Part shown: positions 33,020 through 44,212 of the stretch, one piece after another
Position numbering within the stretch: the first letter of the stretch is position 1
Layout of the letters: every line of letters starts with the position of its first letter
Source: Anastrepha obliqua
Taxonomy: Eukaryota; Arthropoda; Insecta; Diptera; Tephritidae
Assembly: GCF_027943255.1 (NCBI RefSeq)
Contig: NC_072896.1
Span: 49,626,501-49,690,500 of the forward strand
Length of the DNA: 64,000 bases
Direction: 5' to 3'
Notes under the pieces: generated by a model
The model's input: the letters and a program-made list of their open reading frames with translations, nothing else
Told to the model about the DNA's origin: nothing
Databases searched by the model: none
Position numbers and translations under genes: made by a program

Positions 33020-33441
33020 AGACAACCCAGTGACTTTTGTGCAACCCACAGGGTGGGGTCCTGTCTCCACTTTTATAGTCCTAGCTTTAAATAGTATTTT
33101 ACTGAGACTCAACGGAGGGGGAGTGAAGGTAGTCTCATATGCAGATGTCGTCGTGATTCTAACAGCAGCTTTATTTACTTCCACTATTAGCGAAGGAGTT
33201 CTGGGCAAGCTTAATAGATGAGCTGCGAGCAGTGGCCTCATTGTTAACCCAAGTAAAACGCTATGCATGTTGTTTACAACTAAAAGCAATACTCCTCAGT
33301 TTAGACTACCATCAATGGGATTGAAATTCCACTTACAGACAGAGCGACATATTTATGAGTAGTGCTAGATCCGAAGCTTAACTGGAGGGGCAATGTAGAA
33401 AAGTGGATAGAGAAAGCTTATGTGGCTTATTACACTTGCAA
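33020..33441 (+). mobile_element. LINE A (RNase H-bearing), left part
   Basis: Reads LALNSILLRLNGGGVKVVSY then ADVVVILTAALFTSTISE. The YADD box of the reverse transcriptase is SYADV here, so the second catalytic Asp is lost. Downstream come GLIVNPSKTLCMLFTTKSNT and a KLNW-like stretch. The 5' end is truncated just before the GGVLSP region. The copy is interrupted at 33441 by LINE B and resumes at 34615. Confidence 0.8.
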
Positions 33442-34614
33442 AACACTTGATGCTGTGCTAATAGGCTATCGGCAAACCCCACCAAAACTGTCATGGTATT
33501 GTCCTCTTCACCAGAAGGAGGAAGCTTGATGGATTCGTTCTGCTTAAGCTAAAGGAGTCACAATCCAGCTTTCTAAAGAAATCAGATATCTTGGAGAAAT
33601 TCTCGATAGTAAAATTCTTTGAAAGTCACACGTTGAAACAAAGACATCCAAAGTACGGACAGCTTTCTGGCAGTGCAAAGGTGTCTTTGGGAAAACGTGG
33701 TGTCTTTCTCCTAACAAGATCCTATGGATCTACACGGCTATGATAAGACCTATTATCACCTATGCATCAGTGGTCTGGATGAGCAGACTCTCTCTCGTGG
33801 AAGTAAGGAGGACCTTGTCAAGACTACAACGCACTGTGGCCATCTGTTGCACCGGAGCTTTTCCGACTACTTCAGGCCCGGCTCTGAGGTCTACGTGGGA
33901 CCCAGCGGGACAAAACTTCACTTTGCTCTTGGAATGCATGCACCTGCCATGAACTTTGTTGTGGAAAATAGCTGGAAAGGCACATCTACATGTGTCTGCA
34001 GCAACAGCCAAGCTGCGTTCATGGCCTTAGATAGCCCCCGACCACATCATACCACATAATAGTCCGATGCCAACATGGGTCCCGGGATACATGGGCATCG
34101 TGGGTAACTAGACCTCTGACTCCTTATCTAGGATGGGCTCTGAGGGCAACTTCTTTGGCCCGGAGCCCGTTCTGCCACTCCCTTCTGTAGACATCAAAGC
34201 CACGGTTACCAAATGGGTTGCTGAAACCCACAAGCTAGCTTGGCAGGATGAGAGAGACTGCAGGTGGACTAAACTGATATTACCTGTCATTAAGCAGAAA
34301 CGACTGTAGGCGGCTGGTTGGACTGATGACGGGCCACTTTCTGTGAGCGAAGCACATAGAAAAGGTAGGCATCTAAGGCAGTGTAAGCATCTAAGGCAGT
34401 CCAGCTTGTGAAGAGGAGAATGAGATCAGGCTTGAGGTCTTGGGCACTGATGTGTTAAGAAGCGACCACCTCGGCTCCTTAGCACCACAATCTACTCAGA
34501 TTTCTGCGGAGGTCGGGTCGACTTAAAGAAAATTAAAACGGATTCCGAGTGCAGTGCAATGGACTTAATTGTGTCTGAGTGCCGTTCCCAAACAAAAAAC
34601 AAAAGCAAAAAAAA
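33442..34614 (+). mobile_element. LINE B, nested in LINE A
   Basis: The inserted copy starts in the reverse transcriptase (LSANPTKTVMVLSSSPEGGS) and contains MIRPIITYASVVWMSRLSLV, an RNase H trace (SNSQAAFMALDSPRP) and the C terminus ending near GTDVLRSDHLGSL, followed by an A-rich tail. It is flanked by the 10-bp duplication ACACTTGCAA (33432-33441 and 34615-34624). Frameshifts and stops abound, and the knuckle region is shortened. It is the same family as 13920-14641. Confidence 0.88.
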
Positions 34615-35860
34615 ACACTTGCAAGAGGGCTATCAGTAGAAACTGGGGCGTTAAGCCTAAACTCGCGCTTTGGGTATACATATACCACCATAGTAAGACC
34701 CATTATGTCTAACGAAGTATTTGTATGCTGGCAAACAGTACAACGTTAGACTGCCAACAATCGTACAACGAGCAGCCTGCTCAGGAATAACTGGTGCTAT
34801 GAAATCGTGTCCAGCAGCGACACTTAATGGTTTGTTACTTACAACTACAGCTAACAGTAACGATTACCGCCATCAGAATAAAAGATGGTGGTAGGATCTT
34901 TGGTCATATTTTTATCTTAGGCAGCCAAAGGCTTACTACAATCTCATCAGTCTTTACAACCGCAATCCTAAACTTTAGAATAGAGTTTAAGGTAAAGTTC
35001 CCCACGAGAAAGAAATGGGATTTAAGTTCAGTCATCAAAGAGAGTACAACTGCACTTTACACCGACGGAACCAAGAAGGATTGAGGCGCTGGCGCCCGTG
35101 TATATTCGAAAGACCTCGAAACTTTCAAGTCTTTTCGGCTGAAGAATTGGAACGGTATTTTCCAAGCAGAAGTTCTCGGGATAAGGAAAGCTTGCACGAT
35201 GATTAAAAACCATCCACAACAAATATCGGAAATATGTATTTTTTTAGATTGTCAAGCAGCCATCTTAGCTTTAAGGTCACCTCCAAGGAATTTAAAAATC
35301 GTCAGGCAATGCAAAAAACTTAATGCTTTAGCGCGAACGGCAGATATCACACTCATCTGGGTACCTGGCCATAGGAACATAGAAGGAAGACAGGGAGCAT
35401 CCTATAATGAATCCGAAGCGGTTGAAATAGGCTGTCCCCAAGGCGTGCGCAAACGGGAAATCTTTTCGCTATTCCAGATGCAGACCGTTGACAGATGGAC
35501 TAACACGGATACCTGCAAAATAACTAGACAAAGTTTCCCCCATTTCAGCAAATTCAGAACTGACGAGCTGTTAAGAAAGCTACGAGCAGACGTATTCAGA
35601 ATTACGTCAACAATAACCCGCCACTAGCCTTTGGGGGATCATACTAGAAAGATGGGGTGGCTGTACAACGATAAAGATGAAGAACCTGCGATATAGGAAA
35701 CAGTCTTTCTCAAATCTAGGGAAACAGTCTTTCATTATCTGTGTCAGATCCCTAGTCTGGGTGCACTACGGCATATGTAGTATGCGGAGAGAATTCTGGA
35801 AGGTTAACTTGAAAGCAATGCAGGAAAGAAAGAATAGATAGCATAGGCACATAGGGATTC
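34615..35860 (+). mobile_element. LINE A, right part (RNase H and knuckle)
   Basis: After the duplication the frame continues as YTTIVRPIMSNEVFVCWQTV, then the RNase H domain: ALYTDGTKKD (first Asp), FQAEVLGIRKACTMI (Glu), IFLDCQAAILAL (third Asp, Cys in place of the usual Ser), TLIWVPGHRNIEG. Near 35730-35775 it reads FHYLCQIPSLGALRH, the C-terminal knuckle. Several stops and frameshifts show it is dead. The YTDG/E/D/H set is still readable, so it is one of the clearer RNase H remnants in the window. Confidence 0.85.
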
Positions 35861-36059
35861 ATAGTGAAATCAAGATGGTTCGACTAATAAAAGTTAGTGG
35901 GTCTACAAGTCGTGTATCAAAATGGCATCTTGTGCCTGGTCTGTATCACTCCGACAAGACCTCTACCCCCACCAACCCCACACGAAGCCCACTCAAAGAT
36001 AAAGTATTTCTTCTGAAAGCGATGGCGTCTAGGCGAGTAATTATAGAAATCCGAGTTTA

Positions 36060-36765
36060 TTTCTGATGATTGCCATAAAAACCACCAGTCATAAAGAAGA
36101 AGGAGGCGCGCAAGGGGTCCCACAATGAAAGTATTGCTGTTTTCAATTAAATCAAAGTTGTTGCCGACTGTTCTCCAAGGTCTCCCACGTGGTCATCGGC
36201 ATCCCCTGACTGGAGAATTGGACATTGTTCAGGAAAGCGCAGAACAGATGGGCCTCCATTTCTTCGTGTACTATTTCGAAAATCCGTTGAAGAAAGTTTT
36301 GGGGACTCTACGCCATTGAATTTCCTAAGTCGAAGCTGTATTTACTGGTCATTGGACGATCGGCACACACCCAGAAAAGCTAGGTTTACCATTTGATTCC
36401 CATTGCAGAAGCTGTGGGGACCTTTCAGAGATGAAGGCTATTAAGCACTTTCTCTGTAAATGTCCGGGTTTGGCAGCCAGACAATTAAGGTTACTGGGGG
36501 ATCCTTTCTTTGGCAGCCTGCGGCTGTGCTCCAACCTAAATCCCATCGACCTTCTCCATTACATCAACAGCTCTGGTGGATTATATACCATATATCTGCC
36601 CATTGGAGATCTCATAATGGTATCAAAACGGCGCTTTAGTGCTGTTTGGGGAGTGCCAGACTGGTACGTCAAACCTTTTACTTACCTGCATACCTGTAGC
36701 CGACTGGAAAAACCTGCGGCACGAAAGAGGCACTCTTTATACTAATCATCACCTATACATACAAT
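36060..36765 (+). mobile_element. LINE C-terminal fragment
   Basis: Reads LTGHWTIGTHPEKLGLPFDS then HCRSCGDLSEMKAIKHFLCK and CPGLAARQLRLLG (36340-36500), a full C2HC-type knuckle region. The piece left of it includes two recognisable but out-of-frame RNase H-like traces. It is 5' truncated, and belongs to the same broad group as LINE A. Confidence 0.75.
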
Positions 36766-36784
36766 CAATGCGGCTGCCAGTCAA

Positions 36785-37300
36785 ATGAATACGTCAATCA
36801 AGTGCCTTTTTGCTGCATTTTCCATCACTTTTTTGACCATCTCGGACTGAATAGCGATGATGCCACGAATGTTTGCCTTGAGCTAGTCAAAGGTCTGAGA
36901 CTTGCTGGCATACATTTTACATTTCAATGAAGCCCAAAAAAGTAAGTGCGGAGTGCTAAAATCTGGAGATCTGGGTGGCCAGTTAATATGGCCATTTTTT
37001 GTCCCGGGAATTTTCATTGCAAAAATCGCATTACTTGATCTGCAATGCGGGGTGCACGGCGTTTTATTGAACTAATAATAATCGCCCACATTTGTGAGCA
37101 GAGATATTAAGCCAACATCCACCGTTACGAATTCACAAGCGTGTGATGATGATGATGATTTTGACTCAAACGCCATCCCAAACAGTCGCTTTTTTGTTCA
37201 TGCAATGGTGTTTCATACGTCTCACGTGGATTCTCAGTCGTTTCGCCGTTTCGTAATGATGAGTCTTAAAAGTGCGATTTTCGTCTGTGGAGGGAGTGGG
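36785..37300 (-). mobile_element. Tc1/IS630-type remnant
   Basis: Blocks such as GAATGTTTGCCTTGAGCTAGTCAA and GGAGATCTGGGTGGCCAGTT on the plus strand match the C-terminal part of the element at 26935-28238 (GAATGTTTGCCTTAAGC, GTGATCTGGGGGGCCAGTC). On the minus strand this is the WPPRSPDL region. Only the last third of the element is present, and it is more diverged. Confidence 0.72.
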
Positions 37301-37304
37301 ACTT

Positions 37305-37760
37305 AAGGGCTCCCGGTGGTTTAAAGCTCGAATATTTCAGGATTTTTATTTTCTTTCAATAAAAAAAAAAAAAATGATATTTAAATTTTTTAGTCTTTTT
37401 ATTTAGCTTCTTTTACATACAAAAATGAAAAAAAAATATTTAATTTTAATAATTTTAAAAATGGCTCTGAAGTTGACCCTCCCGAAAAATTGGGCCTCGA
37501 CGGTGTTGTCCATTTTGGCTCTTCTATTTATCTGAAAGACAAAAACCAAAAAAAATATTAATCTGTATGACTGTAGCTGGGTTCTGCTACTAGAATAACA
37601 CTCTAAAAATCGTTTTTTTTTCAGTTTTTTTATAAAAAAAAACGAAATAATTAAATAATAATATGATTCTTGTACGAGTGATAGCCATTGAAATTGTGCA
37701 CAACATATTAAAATTTCAGACGATTCGGTTAAAAAGATTAGTTTGTTTTTTGACAACACC
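37305..37760 (+). repeat. Dispersed non-coding repeat, copy 1
   Basis: CTCCCGGTGGT, GCTCTGAAGTTGACC, GACGGTGTTGTCCA and TTTGGCTCTTCTATTTATCT occur in the same order and spacing at 54793-55080. No open frame. The copy seems to continue to the right, as far as I can judge, into similarly AT-rich sequence. Confidence 0.75.
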
Positions 37761-39365
37761 AGGCCGAAAAAAGTCGTTTCGAGATAATTGAGTTTGAACT
37801 TTATTTACAGGATCGCGCGGACCGCTCTCTACCTAGTTATAGAGAAGCTAGGCTGAAGCTATAATATTGGGAATTCCCGCATGAAAATTTCACAGTATAT
37901 TCTTAAGATACTATACTTTATACGTATAATATCTTAAAAATATTGTGTGTAAATTTGAAGTCGACATTTGAATCCGACAAATAATTTTCGAGTTATTCAA
38001 CAATTAACAACAATCGGGCGCTCCGGAATCAAAACTTTAAATGCGTTTTTCTCAAAACTATGTTTTTTGAACTGGCGATCACTGTAACTTAAAAATCGCT
38101 TGGTAGATTTCAATCAAATTTATACTGCTTTTGAAACACATAAAAAACTCGTGCCTGATCAAAGTTTTTTCTTTCAAAATTTCTATTTTTTTTAACAATT
38201 AATTGTCGGTTTTTTTCTCGAGAATCTGAAAAATATTTCCTGAGGCCGCCATATTGTTAATTTATTATTATTAAAACTAATTTCCTTGTGGGACTGATTT
38301 TAGATGAATCTCCAAGGACTTGTGATGATCGTTGCAAGGGACTTCTGGAGAAACGGGCTCCACACAAACAGCAATAACTTTTACATTTAATTTTTTTTGT
38401 TTTGTTTTTAAATTTTGCTAAAGGAGGGGTAAGGGTTTCAACGGAAAAAACACTAGTTTTGGGAATTTTTTTCTTAAATATGGGTTGAGTAAATTTATTA
38501 AAACATTTTGTACATTGTTAAGCATACGTTTAACTATATTCTGTAATTTTTTCATGCGGAAATACTTAAAAATAAGCCGGTGACAGACTATTAAATCTTC
38601 CCCCCAACGTTGTCCGCTTATTTTTTTCTTCGTTTAAAAATTTTTGGCGGCGGTCTAAAGTGAAAACTTCACGAAAATTTCTGCCATTTTGTGGGCGGGA
38701 AACCCCCTTCATGTCAAAAAAAAATATAAACTAAACGTTGTGGGAGGCATTTTATATGAAGAAAATGTGTGCCAAGTTTGGAATGAATCAGTCAAGTAGT
38801 TTTTAAATGGCAGTGATCACCGACTTTTAAAAAGTAGTTATGAGAAAAACTTGTCAGCCGCGCTGCCTTCCCGAACGCTCACACCTGTCAGAGCTAAGAC
38901 GCGAGACTAATTGGACAATAACTCCAAAAGTTTTGCTCCGATCGGCTTAAAATTTTGGGAATATATTCTTGAAATGTTAAACAATAAGATAAGACAAAAA
39001 AAGTGATTTTTTGAAGGTACAAACCCTTAATCGTATAATACGAAGTTAATTTTTAACTTTTAATATTTTTTCGTTTTCGACATTTTTGAAGGCTTTTTCG
39101 GCTTCAAAATAAATATATCCAATTGACTCACGCCGATATATAAGATGTTTTTCCAGAAGTTTAGAGCCTCATTTTTATACGTTTTTGAGGATTCCTCTGC
39201 TGAGGTGCATTAGACATATGGAATCCTCAAAAAGGCTTCTTGTGTGACACTGTGCCATGTAGTTCAATTTTGTGGTAATTTCTCTGTCATACCATTAGAT
39301 ATTTGAACAGCACTTCAAATTAGATTAGGCCTTAATTTATTTCATATCTTAATGCTATATTTATA
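37761..39365. other. Long non-coding repeat-like stretch
   Basis: About 1.6 kb of T- and A-run-rich sequence without open frames. Its style (repeated CTCGAAAA / TTTTTGAACTGG phrases) resembles the 5481-6222 element and it may be the body of the 37305 repeat, but I could not find its ends. Confidence 0.35.
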
Positions 39366-39374
39366 TTCTGATCT

Positions 39375-39565
39375 TATTTTTGACTGTTGACAGTTATGAT
39401 TTCGAGGTTGTAAGAGACTTCGTTTATTTAGGAGCCAGCATTAACACCAATAATAATGTCAGCCTTGCAATCCAACGGAGAATCTCTCTTGCTGACAAAT
39501 GCAACTTTGGACTAAGGGGTCGATTGGACTACGTTTTTATACCGTTAAATTCTTGCCTATACTTG
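39375..39565 (+). mobile_element. YGAEAW-family LINE fragment
   Basis: Reads TVDSYDFEVVRDFVYLGASI then NTNNNVSLAIQRRISLADKC, the reverse transcriptase thumb of this family. The minus copy at 53433-54067 has VESYDFDVVKDF at the same position. Both ends are truncated. Confidence 0.78.
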
Positions 39566-39825
39566 TGATTTAGCTTTCATGAATAACGAAAATGAACGTC
39601 AGCTGGCGCACCCGCGGGTCCAGGGTACGAAACGTGTCGAAGAAAAATTTTTAACAACTCATTTAATACCGGCTATTTTGTGTATTTTGACATTTAGTAG
39701 AATAAAAAAAATAGTCAGCTGCACCGTAGAGGGGGGAAAATACGTCAGCTGAACAGACGAACTTGTAAATTAAATTACAAAAAAATTATCTTTATGCCGA
39801 TTGAAATTTTTTACATAATTTTGGG

Positions 39826-39828
<3 letters not shown>

Positions 39829-39865
<37 letters not shown>
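39829..39865. repeat. (AT)n microsatellite
   Basis: About 18 uninterrupted AT units, ending in AATAATG. Confidence 0.97.
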
Positions 39866-39868
<3 letters not shown>

Positions 39869-40145
39869 ATGATGGTCAGCTACGTTTATAGCGGTGGAAA
39901 GACTGTCAGCCGTAGCAAGCATTGCGTTCATACATCTCGGCGACGCGCGGACACGTTTCGCAGCATCCCACGCACGTACCCACCGCTACTGGGTACTGGA
40001 CGGTTGGTTTCGTCATCCATTGGATGGCATCTGCCTTCAGTATAAAATCAGTCGGCATGAAATGATGAGGACAAAATTACCCCTGGCTCTCAGACTATAA
40101 AGTTCTCTCTCGACGAGCAAAACTTTAAATGACTCTCATCATGCC

Positions 40146-41537
40146 CGTTGTTGTTGTTGTTGTTTTAACAGTAATAGAAGCCCCGTCAGTGTAGGGTATG
40201 TCACCGGTCGCCTTCGTCTGGCTCATCTAAAGGTAGGCCCAGGAAACATGCATGCCGATGAATGTCGTTTATTGACTGTCTAAATACTGTCTGGTCCAGA
40301 AAATTTCTGTTAGTTTTGTCCTGGATCTCGTCGGCATAGTTTAAAAGGTGACGCGCCTAAGAGGGGGCTCTGGTTCAAGCAAGATGTCTGCAAGGGTAAA
40401 ACCTCCAGGAACTGCTTGCTGAGCAGTTTATTGTGCTCCATTACAGGGAGCATTTGTACCTCATTGTGAAGGTGTTGAATAGGGGACATCAGGAAGCAAC
40501 CGGAGGCAACCGGTCGCTGTCCGAATGGCGGTATTTTGACAAGTCTGTGGCTTTATCCATTGCGTGTCACTAGTTCCAGGCGACCAGACAGGCGCGGCAT
40601 AGTTTAGAACCGGCCGATCAATTGCCCTAAATGTCGATAGCAACAGTTCTTTGTCTTTGCCCCAAGTGCTGCCGGCAAGCGACTTGAGGACCTTGTTGTG
40701 ATTTTGGACCTTAGTGGCAATTGCGGTTGTATGCACCGAGAAGGAGAGCAAATTGTCAAAAGTCACACCCTAAATTTTGGGATTGTTTACCGTCGGAATT
40801 GGTGTGTCATCGACTTTTACCTCGAGGGACAGTAAAGAGGGTCGTGGATTTAGCGGGGGAAAGTTGGAGATTCCTCGCAGTGAAAAAGCGGTAAAGATCG
40901 GTGAGGTAGCTGTTCACTTTATCGTGCAGTCGTCAGCGTATGAGACAAGGGAGACTCCCTCTGGTGGTTGAGGGAGCTGCGAGATGTAGAAGTTGAGCTG
41001 CAAGAGTGAAAGGACACCACCCTGCGGTACACCTTGCTTAATCTTTCTCTGCTTTGATATTTGGTCTCGAAAAATCACTGGCGAGTGACGACCGCTCAAG
41101 TAGTTTGCGGACCACCTCTTCAGCCCTGGCGGAATTGTCGACTGATAAATATCATCTAGTAGCGTGGAATGGCTGACTGTATCGAAAACTTTCTTCAGGT
41201 CCAGCGCTACTAGGACTGTCCTCTCGCAGGGGCGGTTTTGGTTAAGCCCGCGGTTTATCTGGGCGTTTATGGCAGTGAGTGCATTGATGGTGCTATGCAC
41301 TCGTCGGAAACCGTGCTGACCAGGTGTTTCGTGAAGAATGGGATTAGCAGGGCTTCAAGTGCCTTCACTACTGGGGAAAAAAGAGTTATCGGACGATAAG
41401 ATTCCCCTTGGTTGGCGGTTTCCCCAGGTTTCAGTAGTGAGACCACTCTCCCTGCTTTCTACTTATCAGGGATAATGAGAGTGGTCAAGGACAAATTGAA
41501 AACCTTTGTGAGAAATCCTACTCCCAATGGTCCCAGG
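40146..41537 (-). mobile_element. Jockey-like LINE copy with (GTT)n/(CAA)n tail
   Basis: The minus strand reads IIPD..., YRPITLFSPVVKALEALL, INRGLNQNRPCERTVLVALD, LKKVFDTVSHSTLLDDIYQS, KQGVPQGGVLSLLQLNFYIS and VSLVSYADDCTIK: reverse transcriptase blocks with an intact YADD. Further on come VTFDNLLSFSVHTTA and KSLAGSTWGKDKELLLSTF. It ends in (CAA)n on the minus strand (GTT repeats at 40147-40164). Stops near 40.77 and 41.30 kb and small deletions kill it. No RNase H, as in Jockey. Confidence 0.88.
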
Positions 41538-41539
41538 TG

Positions 41540-41905
41540 CTTCCTATCATATGGCGCAGAAGCTTGGACGATCACAACATCCGATAAGGCCTCTCTTGGA
41601 ATGTTTGAGAGAAAGATTCTGCGGAAGATCGTTGGTCCTTTGCACGTTGGCAACAGCGAAAGGAACAATGAGCTGTATGAGATTTACGGCGATATAGACA
41701 AAGTGCAGCGAATAAAAATCCAGCGGCTGCGTTGGCTGAGTCATGTTGTCCGATTGGATACAAACGCCCCGCCTCTGAAAGTATGCGATGCGGTACCAGC
41801 TGGTGGTAGCAGAGGAAGAGAAAGGCCTCCTCTGCGTTGGGGTAGAACTTGGATTCAGTTGGTGTGTTCAACTTGCGTCGGTTAGCACGAGAAAGAAACG
41901 ACGCG
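41540..41905 (+). mobile_element. YGAEAW-family LINE fragment abutting a Jockey copy
   Basis: Reads LSYGAEAWTITTSDKASLGM, FERKILRKIVGPLHVGNSER, ELYEIYGDIDKVQRIKIQRL and WLSHVVRLDTNAPPLKVCD, the C-terminal part of this LINE reverse transcriptase. It has a long open frame but is truncated at both ends, and joins the opposite-strand Jockey copy with no spacer. Confidence 0.85.
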
Positions 41906-42400
41906 TAAACAGTTATCGTACCCGTCAGAAATAAGATTTATTTTTCCGGTCCGCGATAGAAAATTTTAATCTGAAACAATAGATTTACGGTCAACATTTG
42001 AAAGAGATTATCTTTAAAAAATAAATGTCACAAAAATAATAAAGATTACCCAAATAATTTAAATTTTCGTTGTTTTATTTCAATTTAAAACCCGATACCT
42101 CTAAATTGATCACCCTTCATAAGCAGCTTCATTACGTAATGTCAAAAAAAAACTAAAGGTGTCGATTTTTGTTTCTGTTTTTTTTTCTAGATAGCGGCCT
42201 AGTGGAATGATTAAGACCTATGGTAGTTAGATTTTCCAAGCCATGAAGCCATACTGATAGGGCCAGCCCGATTGGCTGATTGATAGCCAGCTTCCGTCTT
42301 TAATAGAGCGTACATAATCGTTAGAAATGTTTCCATCCAATCAAATCAAAAACTTGAACAACTCCACTCAATTGCTTTTGAACTGTTTCCACGACAGTGA
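41906..42400. other. Unassigned stretch
   Basis: AT-rich; a GC-richer piece at 42190-42300 has the look of an old SINE, but no A/B-box pair is convincing. Confidence 0.3.
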
Positions 42401-42409
42401 GTACTAAGT

Positions 42410-42590
42410 TACTGGAACGTTACCTTCCCACGACAGTCGGTTGCACGTAACCGGAATGACCCGGATTTATATCCGGCCAAGAACTGTCCCTTCAGCAGCA
42501 TTCCTCGTATATGCATGAAGAACATTTATCCTGCTACAACAACAACCACTTACCGGAACGACTCGGATTTATATCCGGCCAAGAACTACC
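42410..42590 (+). repeat. LINE 3'-end repeat, copy 1 (with partial second unit)
   Basis: CCCACGACAGTCGGTTGCAC, GACCCGGATTTATATCCGGC and CAGCAGCATTCCTCGTATAT lead to GCTACAACAACAAC, a (CAA)n tail. The same order is found at 52230-52355. A second partial unit (ACCGGAACGACTCGGATTTA, TCCGGCCAAGAACT) starts at 42551, so two copies are arranged head to tail. Confidence 0.8.
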
Positions 42591-43153
42591 AGCAACTGAA
42601 TTTGAGCCACTCAATCCTATGTGTTTTTAAAACTGAAATGACCGTAGTGTTCTGAAGTTGGGTTTGTATCAAAAGTTCTTTGATTTGGATCACGCATGAC
42701 CTATTTTTCGTAAAGCAGTAGAAAATAATATTCACCTCTGAGAACTCTTGAGACAACGTTAAAATGCCCTTTAATGGCCGTTAATAAAAAATAAATCCAT
42801 TTATTTATGGTAAGTTTAAATATTTGTATGTATATTTATTTATATATGAATAAAGGTGCAAGCCGCATTCATCCAACGGACAGATGCAGCTCACAAGTGT
42901 TGTGGTTCTTGATTTTGTTAGATTAGTAACAGTTTCAAGTGCTAAATATCATTTTCTTGTTCTTGTAATAATGGTCATTAAATAAGTTAGTGGTAGTGAA
43001 TGCTTACGATTATAATTTCATATATTAAGAAATAAATTTTAGAATTATACGTATTATGTGAACAAAAGAAAATGTAGAATTAAAGTAAAATTGTTTACTC
43101 CAAAGAACCAAAGACAGGCGACAACGATACAATCGCCTACGATTCGCGCCCTA
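42591..43153. other. Downstream flank of Fgop2
   Basis: No gene or repeat recognised. On the minus strand it follows the Fgop2 stop codon, so part is likely to be its 3' untranslated region. TTTATT (AATAAA on the minus strand) occurs at 42800, 42835 and nearby and could serve as a poly(A) signal. Confidence 0.4.
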
Positions 43154-44212
43154 TCATGTTGCAGCTTTTGGTGCCTCAACCGACCCGGATGTGTTTGCTG
43201 TACCCACCGCACTAGATGTGTTCCCCGTTATTGGTGCAGTGGCGTTTAACGCAGAAGCGTTAGCAACAGTGTCAACAGCTGTAGCATTCTCTATGGTAAT
43301 GAGCGTTGTCGTGCTTAATGCACCAGGATGATTTATCGGAGGAATAATTGAAATCGGCACCGATTCACCAACTAGCGAAGGCCCATTATTATTTTCGCCA
43401 ACAGTGTGTAACGTTGCTATCTTACTCGCATTAATGTTATCGGCAGTGTTCATATTAGTGCTGTTCGGGGTATCACTAATGATGGCATTAGCTACAGCAA
43501 CTGCATTCGGTAGAAGCGAAATTACTGAGTTGTTGTTCACATTTTCAATTGATGCTCCTGATAGTGAGAGCTCATCTGCCGAATCGTCAGCACCATCTGT
43601 TTGTACACCCTTTTCTTCCAGCATATGGTCATTTACTCGTATAGGTTGGCTTGCAGATCCGAATTGTTTTGAAATCTGTAGCAATTCACGCAATATTTGA
43701 TTTTCCTTGCGCAACCGAGACATGGTCTCCATATCGCGGTGCACCGCTTCATCATCCACAGAGGCTGCGCGCTGCATAACGACGGCCATTTCTCTGATTT
43801 TCGCACGCTGTTCCCGTATAATAATCCAAAGTTCCTCATTGTATACTTCTTTAAAGTTAATTTTGCTTTCGAGTATTTTGCTGCTTGTGTGTTCACGATA
43901 TTTCTGCATTATGAACTCCATGGTGCGTTCGTAATCTTCAATGCATATTTTTAATTCCCGATTTTCTTTCAAAATCTCTGAACTGGTAGCATTTTGTTGT
44001 TGTATACGATTCACCATTTCGGAATTTGATTTGTTATTGGAAATTCGGTTCAACGAATCCATGTCATCTTGAAATTGTCGCAAACTTTCTACCAAGCGAT
44101 TATTGCCTTCTGCTTCTACCAGCAAAGCATTACCCAACAGTTCTAAATCTTTTACGCGACTAGCAATCCGCTGTGCGTCATTTATAATCTGTCCCACCGA
44201 CATATTCGACAT
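43154..44212 (-). CDS. Fgop2: FGFR1OP2/SIKE family protein (Fgop2)
   Basis: A single open frame of 352 codons. Vertebrate FGFR1OP2 and SIKE are small coiled-coil adaptors of the STRIPAK phosphatase complex in the cytoplasm. The family order is clear: a short N-terminal helix (MSNMSVGQIINDAQRIASRV), QFQDDMDSLN, IQQQNATSSEILKENRELK (about 70-88), MEFIMQKYREH (98-108), then IREMAVVMQRAASVDDE (139-155) and LRKENQILRELLQI (167-180). After residue 205 the chain is extended by about 145 residues of Asn/Ala/Thr-rich low complexity absent from the vertebrate proteins. The start at 44212 fits the family N terminus; an in-frame ATG 39 codons upstream (44329) would add a Ser/Arg-rich stretch and is less likely. 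GVQTD at 202-206 is another short TQT-like site. No intron is needed. It is transcribed away from the Nhe exon. Confidence 0.9.
   Translation of the reverse strand: MSNMSVGQIINDAQRIASRVKDLELLGNALLVEAEGNNRLVESLRQFQDDMDSLNRISNNKSNSEMVNRIQQQNATSSEILKENRELKICIEDYERTMEFIMQKYREHTSSKILESKINFKEVYNEELWIIIREQRAKIREMAVVMQRAASVDDEAVHRDMETMSRLRKENQILRELLQISKQFGSASQPIRVNDHMLEEKGVQTDGADDSADELSLSGASIENVNNNSVISLLPNAVAVANAIISDTPNSTNMNTADNINASKIATLHTVGENNNGPSLVGESVPISIIPPINHPGALSTTTLITIENATAVDTVANASALNATAPITGNTSSAVGTANTSGSVEAPKAAT

Noticed and set aside
39829..39865. (AT)n as a regulatory or cruciform element
   Set aside because: A plain microsatellite next to LINE fragments; nothing in the context suggests function.
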